DNA of 6,600 nt, taken from NCBI GenBank assembly GCA_934675735.1, contig CAKURR010000038.1, positions 1 to 6,600 of the forward strand. The letters run 5' to 3'. The DNA comes from an uncultured Clostridia bacterium. Lineage in GTDB: Bacteria; Bacillota; Clostridia; Christensenellales; Aristaeellaceae. The position numbers and the translations under genes were made by a program. Positions 1 through 5,706 of the stretch are shown here, piece after piece (positions within the stretch are counted from its first letter, which is position 1; every line of letters begins with the position of its first letter). Under the pieces are notes generated by a model that worked only from the letters and a program-made list of their open reading frames with translations, was not told the origin of the DNA and did no database searches.

Positions 1-110
1 GTCTTTTTCTTACCGTGACTCGTGAAAATCACGGTTCGCGTTCTTCTTGATTCTGTATCGTTTTCAAGGATCATCGCCGTCCGCTCGGCTCAGTGGCTCG
101 CGCTGACAGC
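1..110 (-). other. Probable rRNA operon leader (transcribed leftwards, out of the window)
   Basis: Read on the minus strand, this stretch begins at the start site predicted from the promoter at 117-145. It contains ATCCTTGAAAACGATACAG (complement of about 54-72), which resembles the conserved TTGAAAAC box found ahead of 16S and 23S genes in Firmicutes. It is followed by a 7-bp perfect stem (12-18 with 29-35, 10-nt loop) without a T-run, so that stem looks like a leader structure rather than a terminator. No protein-coding frame is credible here. The rRNA gene itself is not in the window, so the identification is inferred from the promoter, the box and the position. A tRNA or other stable-RNA operon is the main alternative. 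Confidence 0.6.
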
Positions 111-116
111 TCAGTT

Positions 117-145
117 ATTATATCGCAGTTTCGGCCTCGTGTCAA
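117..145 (-). promoter_or_regulatory. Perfect-consensus sigma-A promoter, probable rRNA promoter
   Basis: On the minus strand TTGACA (140-145) and TATAAT (117-122) are both exact consensus hexamers and are separated by exactly 17 bp. Transcription would start near 110 and run left. Such a strong core promoter with an A-tract upstream element and an rRNA-like leader downstream is typical of stable RNA operons. It lies beyond the terminator of the helicase operon, so it is a separate unit. Confidence 0.88.
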
Positions 146-205
146 TACCTTTTTTAATCTTTTTTTGACACTTTTTGAAACTTTTTCATCCGATTCCGGA
201 TTTTT
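146..205 (-). promoter_or_regulatory. UP-element-like phased A-tracts upstream of the strong promoter
   Basis: The plus strand shows T-runs at 150-155, 160-166, 172-176 and 182-186, with a further run at 201-205. These are A-tracts on the promoter strand. The centres of the first four are about 10 to 11 bp apart, which is one helical turn, so the DNA should be intrinsically bent toward one face directly behind the -35 element. This matches the known role of AT-rich UP elements, which contact the RNA polymerase alpha subunit at rRNA promoters. A 7-bp inverted repeat (139-145 and 165-171) brackets the nearest two tracts. Confidence 0.7.
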
Positions 206-222
206 CCACGCTTCATGCGTCA

Positions 223-248
223 TTTTTTCTTGCTCCTGCAAGAAAAAA
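223..248. repeat. Perfect 11-bp inverted repeat overlapping the terminator T-run
   Basis: Bases 223-233 (six T then CTTGC) pair perfectly with 238-248 around a 4-base loop. On the minus strand the first arm contains the T-run of the adjacent terminator, so the two hairpins share bases. It may be a 3'-end structure, a back-up terminator, or a chance extension of the T-tract. Confidence 0.6.
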
Positions 249-266
249 CACGCCTTTCGGCGTGTT
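241..266 (-). terminator. Intrinsic terminator of the nuclease/SNF2 operon
   Basis: On the minus strand AACACGCC (266-259), a GAAA tetraloop (258-255) and GGCGTGTT (254-247) form a perfect 8-bp stem. The T-run 248-243 follows, overlapping the foot of the stem. It starts 36 bases after the helicase stop codon and insulates the operon from the strong promoter further left. Confidence 0.9.
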
Positions 267-301
267 CGCGGTGTTTTCGCAGGCTCTTATTCCGATGCGC
301 T

Positions 302-2044
302 TCAATCCTTCTTTTCCATTTGTGCGGTGTCGTATTGACTGAGCATCTTCTCGATATGCGCCTTTGCCGCCTGCTGCGCATCCTGCACGCTGCTCAGCTC
401 CGGCGTCTTATCCCCCATCAGCGCGACAAACTGGCTCACCTTGAGTCCCAGCGCATCCTGCATGTCCCGGTCCGAACCTTGCGGCGCAACGAGGTAATAG
501 CAGAGAATCGAATCCTTCTGCCCCATGCGGTGCGCGCGGTCCTCCGCCTGGCTGTGCACGGCAGGCGACCAATCCAGTTCGCCAAACACGACGCAGCTCG
601 CCCTTTGCAGGTTCAGCCCCGAGGCGGCGCGCAGCGAAATCACGCAGAGGTTCGTCTTGCCCTCCATAAACCGTTCCACAGCGTCATCCTTCTGCTTCGT
701 CGTCTCCCTCCCTGTGAGAAACGCCGGATGATACCCCGCCAGCTCCTTCTTATAGATATCCATCACCGCATGGTGATGCGCAAACAGCAGCACCTTTTCG
801 CCGTTATCCAACAGGGCGCGCACAAACGCCGCGACAAACGGCGCTTTTGCCACGCCCGTGGCCTGCCGCTCGCCGCGCCCGACCTGCTCCTCCAGCAGCG
901 CGCGTTCCTTCGCTTCGGGATGCAGCGCCCGCAGACTGCCCAGCATCTCGATGACGGGCCGCATCAGCTCCCGATACACCTTGTCGTCCGCGTCGATTTC
1001 CTGCACCAGCCGACGCTTGGGCGGCAGTTCGGTCAGCACTTCCTGTTTCGTCCGCCGCAGAATCAGTCCTTCCCGCCGCAGATGGCCGCCCAGCAGCGCG
1101 GGGTCGCGCACCAGATGATTGCCGTATCCGTCGCACCACGCGCGCGTGAAGCTCTCCCAATCGCCGAGACAGTGAAAATCGAGGATATTGACCACGTTCC
1201 AGATTTCCGAGCCTTTATTGTAAATAGGCGTGCCCGAAAGCCCGATGACCCGTTCGCATCCCTCCGCCAGCAGGCTGGCCGCGGAATACTTCTCCGTGCC
1301 GCCGTGGCGCAGTTCCTGAATTTCGTCAAAAATCACCGCGCGAAAGCCCATCTGCGGCAGGGCCTGCTTCCAGCCGCGCAGCAGCAGATAGTGGATGATG
1401 CAGATATCCGCTTCGGGCGGCTGATACGGCTTCAAGCCCGTAAGCACGCAGACGCGCGGCGGTCTGCCGTCGATGCGCAAAAAGCGCGCCGCTTCCGCCT
1501 GCCAGTTGCGCAGCAGGTGCGGCGGCACGACAATCAGCGCGGGAAAATCGCCCGTCGCCGCCAGACAGGCCAGCGCCTGCACGGTCTTGCCCAGACCCAT
1601 TTCATCCGCCAGCAGCGTCCGCGGATTCGCCAACAAAAACGACAGCCCTTCTTTTTGAAACTCCCTCAGCTCGCCTGTAAACGTTCCTTCGGGCGGCGTG
1701 CTTCTCGGAGGCATTTTTTCCGCCTGCGCGCGCCGAATCGCGTGCTCCCGCGCCTGACCGAGCGCGTTTTCCCACAAAACGCGGTCTCGGGGCGCAATTT
1801 CAAGCGGATAGCGCAGCATCAGCCAGTTCACATCGCCGATGATTCGCCGATTCGCCGTGAACCGCGCCTCACCCCGCCGCCGACGGCTGCCGGGAAACAG
1901 CCGCGCGGCCATCTCCGTCACACAGGGCTCGCCCTTAATCGTCCAGCATTTGCTCCGCCTGTTATAGGAAAGCGTTCCGTACAGATGGCCGCTCTGCGGC
2001 GCATCCAGCAGATAGCCCGGCAGTTTTTTCTCATCCGTCGTCAT
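302..2044 (-). CDS. SNF2-family DEAD/DEAH-type helicase (superfamily 2 ATPase)
   Basis: A 580-residue ATP-dependent DNA translocase of the SNF2 class, probably cytoplasmic and acting on DNA. Visible motifs are Walker A DEMGLGKT (147-154), Walker B with DEIQ in place of DEAH (240-243), motif III GLSGTP (268-273), LRRTK (329-333), motif V ASGLNLQ (474-480) and motif VI QAEDRAHRMGQ (499-509). Both RecA lobes are therefore complete. About 115 N-terminal residues precede the helicase and contain a Trp- and Arg-rich element ending in DVNWLMLRYPL, which I recall from compact bacterial and phage SNF2 proteins. I chose the ATG at 2044 because it overlaps the upstream stop as ATGA, which implies translational coupling, with GGGGGA about 11 bases upstream. 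An in-frame GTG at 2062 would add six residues. The upstream partner is a PD-(D/E)XK-like nuclease. Possible roles are repair, recombination, a phage remnant or defence; the sequence does not decide between them. Confidence 0.93.
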   Translation of the reverse strand: MTTDEKKLPGYLLDAPQSGHLYGTLSYNRRSKCWTIKGEPCVTEMAARLFPGSRRRRGEARFTANRRIIGDVNWLMLRYPLEIAPRDRVLWENALGQAREHAIRRAQAEKMPPRSTPPEGTFTGELREFQKEGLSFLLANPRTLLADEMGLGKTVQALACLAATGDFPALIVVPPHLLRNWQAEAARFLRIDGRPPRVCVLTGLKPYQPPEADICIIHYLLLRGWKQALPQMGFRAVIFDEIQELRHGGTEKYSAASLLAEGCERVIGLSGTPIYNKGSEIWNVVNILDFHCLGDWESFTRAWCDGYGNHLVRDPALLGGHLRREGLILRRTKQEVLTELPPKRRLVQEIDADDKVYRELMRPVIEMLGSLRALHPEAKERALLEEQVGRGERQATGVAKAPFVAAFVRALLDNGEKVLLFAHHHAVMDIYKKELAGYHPAFLTGRETTKQKDDAVERFMEGKTNLCVISLRAASGLNLQRASCVVFGELDWSPAVHSQAEDRAHRMGQKDSILCYYLVAPQGSDRDMQDALGLKVSQFVALMGDKTPELSSVQDAQQAAKAHIEKMLSQYDTAQMEKKD

Positions 2045-2412
2045 GGAAGCATAATCCCCCACAGCCGTTCAAGGCTCATCATCTTCACGGGCTTTCCCCC
2101 GATGGCTTTGGGCAGGTCAACGCCGCGCGGCGCGAGCACCAGCAGCGCCTTCACCTGTTCGCAGGCCGCGTATCGCGTCAGCTGGGCGACCAGCGGCGCG
2201 CGCTGCGGGCGCTTTTTCTTGATTTCAACGCCGACCGGCCCGACCATGAAATCGATTCGGCATCGCGGCGCAAGGCGCACCTCGTGGGCCGCCTCCAGCC
2301 CCGCGCGCGCAAACGCTTCGGCCGCCTGCTCGTGCAGCCGTTCTTCGGAATCCGACGCGCCCACGCGCAGCGTGCAGAGCGCCGCCTCCACGCGTTCCAT
2401 GTCCGCTTCCAC
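2041..2412 (-). CDS. Small PD-(D/E)XK nuclease-like protein
   Basis: A 123-residue protein with the layout of a minimal PD-(D/E)XK nuclease. It has an acidic helix with E24, then E44, RIDF with D54, the VEIK motif (E63 and K65) and a following QLTRY helix (Q77). D54-x8-E63-x-K65 plus Gln is the expected metal-binding and catalytic pattern, although I assign it by eye. It is about the size of stand-alone VRR-NUC-like or Holliday-resolvase-like domains, without an extra DNA-binding domain. The start is GTG at 2412, chosen because a perfect AGGAGGG ribosome binding site (2420-2426) lies 7 bases upstream; the next ATG (2400) is too far from it. Its stop overlaps the start of the SNF2 gene, so the two products are probably made in fixed ratio and may work together. 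Nearby phage structural or integrase genes are not visible. Confidence 0.8.
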   Translation of the reverse strand: MEADMERVEAALCTLRVGASDSEERLHEQAAEAFARAGLEAAHEVRLAPRCRIDFMVGPVGVEIKKKRPQRAPLVAQLTRYAACEQVKALLVLAPRGVDLPKAIGGKPVKMMSLERLWGIMLP

Positions 2413-2419
2413 GCCGAAT

Positions 2420-2426
2420 CCCTCCT
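2420..2426 (-). promoter_or_regulatory. Ribosome binding site fixing the GTG start of the nuclease gene
   Basis: AGGAGGG on the minus strand lies 7 bases before GTG at 2412 and 19 bases before the alternative ATG at 2400. The spacing selects the GTG. Confidence 0.85.
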
Positions 2427-2458
2427 TTTGGCTTTCCTGCCCGGCTCACTCGCGCTCC

Positions 2459-2487
2459 ATTGTACCACGCCGCGCGCCGCCAAACAA
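2459..2487 (-). promoter_or_regulatory. Promoter of the nuclease/SNF2 operon
   Basis: On the minus strand TTGTTT (2482-2487) and TACAAT (2459-2464, one mismatch to TATAAT) are separated by 17 bp. The predicted start near 2452 gives a leader of about 40 bases before the GTG at 2412. The -35 hexamer is weak, so moderate expression is expected. Confidence 0.7.
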
Positions 2488-2506
2488 GCAAAAAACCGCT
2501 TATCCC

Positions 2507-2535
2507 TTGCGTTCGTGCCCGTTTTGCAGTATGAT
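2507..2535 (+). promoter_or_regulatory. Promoter of the YkuD-fold gene
   Basis: TTGCGT (2507-2512) and TATGAT (2530-2535) are separated by 17 bp. The start should lie near 2542, giving an untranslated leader of roughly 84 bases. The -35 element is only 19 bp from the -35 element of the divergent promoter. Confidence 0.75.
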
Positions 2536-2572
2536 ATACAAAAGAAACTACATACATATATGGAATCATCCG

Positions 2573-2596
2573 CTTTCCGCCGCAATGCGCGGAAAG
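2573..2596 (+). repeat. Hairpin in the 5' leader of the YkuD-fold gene
   Basis: CTTTCCGC (2573-2580) pairs perfectly with GCGGAAAG (2589-2596) around an 8-base loop. It ends 15 bases before the ribosome binding site at 2612-2618. No T-run follows, so it is not a terminator. It may protect the mRNA or have a regulatory role. Confidence 0.55.
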
Positions 2597-2625
2597 GCCC
2601 GTTGTATTTAGAAAGGAGCCCCTGC

Positions 2626-4008
2626 ATGAAACTCAATCGTCCCCTGTCCGCGTTTGTCGTCTCCGCGCTGCTGCTTGGCGGCGCTTCCGGCGCGCTCGCC
2701 GCGGCCAACCTCAGCTTTACCCTGCCCGAGACGGAGGTCGCGGGCGGTTCGCGCGCACAGGTCACCGTCACCACCGATGTGCCCGGCTTTTTGACGCTGA
2801 CGCTCTCCGGCCCTTCCGGCACGTTCACCCTCTGCGAAAATCAGGAAGTGCACACGGCGGATAACGCAATCGCCTTCACCGTTTCGGATGAGGACGGCGC
2901 GCCGCTGGACGTGGGCGCTTACACCGTCAGCGGCGAACTGATCGACCAGTTCGGCCAAACCGCCGCCAGCGCAAGCGGCCAGTTGACCGTCGGCGTGCCG
3001 ACCGCGCAGATGGCCGACGACGATACGTCTGAAGATGACGGTTCGGACGAAGTTCCCGCCGAGCCTTCCGCCGACGAATCCCCCGCTGAGGACAATACCG
3101 CCGACGATACGCCCGCAGCCGAAGCGCCTGCGGCTCAGCCCGCCGCGCCCGCTCCCGCCGCACAGGCGCCCGCGAGCAGCGACGTGGAATATGTCGTCTC
3201 CACGAGCACCGTCATGGGCAGTGAGGGCTATGAAATCGGCGTGGGCGTGAGCGATACCGCCGTGCAGGAGGACAGCGGCTATTGGGGCCTGACCGCCGAC
3301 GCGAGCGACGAGGAAATCTGGGCGGCACTCACCCGCACGATGGTCAGCGTTAACGTCGGCGAAACCGAATCCGCCTATATTTACGATAGCACGAGCAAGG
3401 GCAAGAAGCTCGGCTCGGTCTCCGGCCTCAGCCAGGGCCTGAACCTCATCGAGGATTTGGGGAACGGCTGGGCGCTCGTGGAAGCCTATCGCAACGAAGA
3501 CGGCGCATTTGTCCGCGGCTACATCAGCACCAAAAAGCTGCGCACCGTTGACCCGAACACGCTCTTCGGCATCGTTGTCGATAAAGCGACGCAGACCCTG
3601 ACCGTCTATAAGAACGGCGAGCGTCTGGGCTCGTGCGCCGTCTCCACGGGTCTGGCCACCTCGAAATACCTCCACCGCGAAACGCCCGCGGGCGAATACA
3701 TCACCGTCACCCGCCGCGGCACCATCGATAACGCAGGCGGTTTCAGCAAATGCACCGTCCGCATCAGCGGCAATTACCACCTGTGCGAAATCCCGACCAC
3801 CAAGAAAAACGGCAAGGATTTCTCCCTGATGGAAAATGCACTGGGCACGAAGGCCTCCCGCGGCAATATCTGTCTGGCGCATGATGAATCCGCCGACGGC
3901 GGCATCAACGCCGAGTGGATTTGGAATCTCACCGATGAAAACAAAAAGATCAAGGTGCTCATCTTTGACGATAAGGACCGCTCTCTCGTCCCCGCGGGCA
4001 GCAAGTAA
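2626..4008 (+). CDS. Secreted YkuD-fold (L,D-transpeptidase-like) protein with altered active-site motif
   Basis: A 460-residue exported envelope protein. In order it has a signal peptide (1 to about 27, hydrophobic core then ALAAA), a beta-rich Ig-like region (about 28-125), an acidic and then Ala/Pro-rich low-complexity linker (130-185), a short unassigned region, an SH3-like region (about 240-308) and a C-terminal YkuD domain (about 313-453). YkuD enzymes normally form 3-3 peptidoglycan cross-links through Cys in S-x-G-C-x-R. Here the matching segment reads SRGNICL (411-417): Asn414 replaces Cys and Cys416 replaces Arg. The usual upstream His region reads NYHLCEI, with H385 and C387. The fold is convincing, but activity is doubtful or uses a displaced Cys. 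The ATG at 2626 is chosen for its signal peptide and AAAGGAG (2612-2618) 7 bases upstream; the frame is open further upstream but lacks these. It has its own promoter and terminator. Confidence 0.9.
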   Translation: MKLNRPLSAFVVSALLLGGASGALAAANLSFTLPETEVAGGSRAQVTVTTDVPGFLTLTLSGPSGTFTLCENQEVHTADNAIAFTVSDEDGAPLDVGAYTVSGELIDQFGQTAASASGQLTVGVPTAQMADDDTSEDDGSDEVPAEPSADESPAEDNTADDTPAAEAPAAQPAAPAPAAQAPASSDVEYVVSTSTVMGSEGYEIGVGVSDTAVQEDSGYWGLTADASDEEIWAALTRTMVSVNVGETESAYIYDSTSKGKKLGSVSGLSQGLNLIEDLGNGWALVEAYRNEDGAFVRGYISTKKLRTVDPNTLFGIVVDKATQTLTVYKNGERLGSCAVSTGLATSKYLHRETPAGEYITVTRRGTIDNAGGFSKCTVRISGNYHLCEIPTTKKNGKDFSLMENALGTKASRGNICLAHDESADGGINAEWIWNLTDENKKIKVLIFDDKDRSLVPAGSK

Positions 4009-4055
4009 GCGGCGGTCAGTCGGTTCGCATTTCCTGTTTCAAACACACAAAAGAC

Positions 4056-4087
4056 ACAACGGGCGCGGTTTTGGCCGCGCCCGTTGT
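4056..4087 (+). terminator. Intrinsic terminator of the YkuD-fold gene
   Basis: A perfect 13-bp GC-rich stem (4056-4068 with 4075-4087, loop TTTTGG) begins 48 bases after the stop codon. The tail is only moderately T-rich (TGTCGGTTTT), but the stem is very stable. It separates this gene from the glycosyltransferase downstream. Confidence 0.8.
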
Positions 4088-4161
4088 TGTCGGTTTTCGC
4101 CATTTATTGTGGATGTTCGGCGTTACAGCGGACGAAATTGCGCCGCGTCCGTCTCCGGCTC

Positions 4162-4190
4162 TTGACATTTTCCTCCAAACCGTGTACCTT
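4162..4190 (+). promoter_or_regulatory. Probable promoter of the glycosyltransferase gene
   Basis: TTGACA (4162-4167) is an exact -35 consensus. The best -10 at 17 bp is TACCTT (4185-4190), which is poor. The better TATAGA (4190-4195) would need a 22-bp spacer. The -35 element, the position and the upstream terminator support a promoter here, but the exact -10 is uncertain. Confidence 0.55.
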
Positions 4191-4229
4191 ATAGAGTCAT
4201 AAATAAACCTTTACGAAAGGATACCTCTT

Positions 4230-5510
4230 ATGCTTCGCTTTCTGGATCAGTTCAATGCCATCGTCGGCATTCTGCTCTTTTTAGCTTATCTGTATCAGGT
4301 TTTCTATACGCTCTACGGCCTTGTGTTCTGCCCCCGCGACAGAAAGAGGGCCAAGCGGCAGACGCCCGCCAAGCCGACCCGCCGCTATGCCGCCCTCGTC
4401 TGCGCCCGCAATGAGGAAAGCGTCGTCGGCGAGCTCGTCGCCAGCCTCCGCGCGCAGGATTACCCCGCCGAGCTGCTGGATATCTACGTCCTTGCCGATA
4501 ACAGCACAGACGCCACCGCCGATGTCGCGCGCCGCGCGGGCGCAATCGTGTTCGAGCGATTCAATCCCCATCAGGTCGGCAAGGGCTATGCGCTCAACGA
4601 GCTTTTCAGCCGTATCCGCATCCGCCGCCCGCTCTCCGATTACGACGCGTTCCTCGTCTTTGACGCGGATAATATCGTCGATGCGCATTTCGTCTCCGCG
4701 ATGGATGCAGCCTTCGCCCAAGGTTATGATGTGCTCACCAGCTACCGCAATTCCAAAAACTTCGGTTCGGGCTGGATTTCCGCCGCCTACTCCGTCTGGT
4801 TTCTGCGCGAGGCGCGCTTCCTCAATTATCCCCGCATGAAGCTGCATACCAACTGCGCCATCTCCGGCACAGGCTTCCTCGTCTCCTCCAAAATCATCGA
4901 GGAAAACGGCGGCTGGCCATATCACCTGCTCACCGAGGATATCCAGTTTTCCGCCGTCTGCGCGGCCAAGGGCTGGCGCATCGGCTATTGCGACGACGCG
5001 ATTCTCTACGACGAGCAGCCTGTCACCTTCGCCCAGTCGTGGCGGCAGCGCATGCGCTGGGCGAAAGGGTTTTATCAGGTCAACGCCCATTGCGGCGCGT
5101 CTCTTCTGCGCGGCTGCTTCCGCGGGCCGAGCCGCTTCTCCTGCTATGATATGCTGATGACCGTCGCCCCCTGCGTGCTGCTGACCGTCGCCGCGATTTT
5201 CGTCAACCTCTTCTGCGGCGTAACGATTCTCTCCCTGCCGCCGTTCCTCGCCGATTTCATGCTCCGCCATGTCGGCCGCTCCCTGCTGACCATGCTGCTG
5301 TGGAGCTATGGCGTGATGTTCGCTTACGGCCTGCTCACCGTTCTCGCCGAGTGGCGGCGCATCCCCGCTTCCCCGCTGAAAAAGGTGATGTATCTGCCGC
5401 TCTTCCCGCTGTTCATGCTCACCTATATCCCCATCTCCCTCGCCGCCCTGCTGGTGCATGTCGAGTGGAAACCGATTCGGCATACCTCCGTCGAAGATGT
5501 CCGCGCATAA
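4230..5510 (+). CDS. Membrane glycosyltransferase, family 2
   Basis: A 426-residue inner-membrane GT2 enzyme that would transfer sugar from a nucleotide-sugar donor on the cytoplasmic face. It has one N-terminal membrane segment (about 8-32), a basic loop, a GT-A catalytic domain (about 50-280) and about three C-terminal membrane segments (roughly 308-335, 350-373 and 386-410). The catalytic signatures are intact: DNSTD (90-94), DADN (145-148) for metal and donor binding, TED (235-237) with the probable catalytic base, and QRMRW (273-277), the Q-x-x-R-W type motif of processive, cellulose- or hyaluronan-synthase-like enzymes. The start is supported by GAAAGGAT about 8 bases before the ATG. 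It is a single-gene unit downstream of the secreted YkuD-fold gene, so an envelope polysaccharide or glycolipid product is plausible. Donor, acceptor and processivity cannot be read from the sequence. Confidence 0.92.
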   Translation: MLRFLDQFNAIVGILLFLAYLYQVFYTLYGLVFCPRDRKRAKRQTPAKPTRRYAALVCARNEESVVGELVASLRAQDYPAELLDIYVLADNSTDATADVARRAGAIVFERFNPHQVGKGYALNELFSRIRIRRPLSDYDAFLVFDADNIVDAHFVSAMDAAFAQGYDVLTSYRNSKNFGSGWISAAYSVWFLREARFLNYPRMKLHTNCAISGTGFLVSSKIIEENGGWPYHLLTEDIQFSAVCAAKGWRIGYCDDAILYDEQPVTFAQSWRQRMRWAKGFYQVNAHCGASLLRGCFRGPSRFSCYDMLMTVAPCVLLTVAAIFVNLFCGVTILSLPPFLADFMLRHVGRSLLTMLLWSYGVMFAYGLLTVLAEWRRIPASPLKKVMYLPLFPLFMLTYIPISLAALLVHVEWKPIRHTSVEDVRA

Positions 5511-5649
5511 CCGCTTTTAACCGAAGCAAAGAACGGACGCGTATTCGTGAAACGGGCACGTTTTTGAAGGAAAAGGACAGTGCCCTGCGCGCCCCTGCAA
5601 TACGTTTTTACGCAATTCGCGGATTCGCTCATTCATCCTTGCAAATGTA

Positions 5650-5687
5650 AAGCACCCCTTCCCGACAACCGTCGGGAAGGGGTGTTT
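5650..5687. terminator. Bidirectional terminator between convergent genes
   Basis: A perfect 14-bp stem (5653-5666 with 5671-5684, loop AACC) extends by two A-T pairs and a G-T wobble to 5650 and 5687. Short T-rich tails follow on each strand (TTTCATT on plus, CTTTACATTT on minus). It lies 140 bases after the glycosyltransferase stop and 20 bases beyond the reductase stop, so it should serve both. The interval 5511-5649 shows no gene. Confidence 0.85.
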
Positions 5688-5706
5688 CATTCATGTTCCG
5701 CTTGTT

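Noticed and set aside
165..170. TTGACA on the plus strand, a possible -35 for a rightward promoter
   Set aside because: No -10 hexamer lies at 16 to 18 bp and no plus-strand gene follows. It is better explained as the mirror half of the inverted repeat with the minus-strand -35.
93..338. A short plus-strand open frame across the leftmost intergenic region
   Set aside because: It runs through the promoter, the A-tracts and the terminator, and its Phe/Ser-rich translation comes from the T-runs.
215..2611. A 798-codon open frame on the plus strand opposite the SNF2/nuclease operon
   Set aside because: It is antisense to two genes with clear motifs, its translation is rich in Arg, His and Gln without domains, and it has no suitable start context. 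High GC leaves the opposite frame open.
3856..3876. A frameshift or sequencing error as the cause of the missing catalytic Cys in the YkuD domain
   Set aside because: The frame is continuous and residues on both sides match the family in the same register. Restoring Cys and Arg would need several separate substitutions, not one indel.
2608..3882. A 424-codon open frame on the minus strand opposite the YkuD-fold gene
   Set aside because: Its composition is Gly/Ala/Arg-rich, with no motif. It is the mirror of a well-supported gene that has a signal peptide and domains.
4281..5483. A 400-codon open frame on the minus strand opposite the glycosyltransferase
   Set aside because: It shows no recognisable domain and fully overlaps a GT2 gene with all catalytic motifs intact.
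5550..5565. A possible small terminator (AAACG/CGTTT followed by T) after the glycosyltransferase
   Set aside because: The stem is only 5 bp and AT-rich, and a far stronger 14-bp hairpin lies just downstream.
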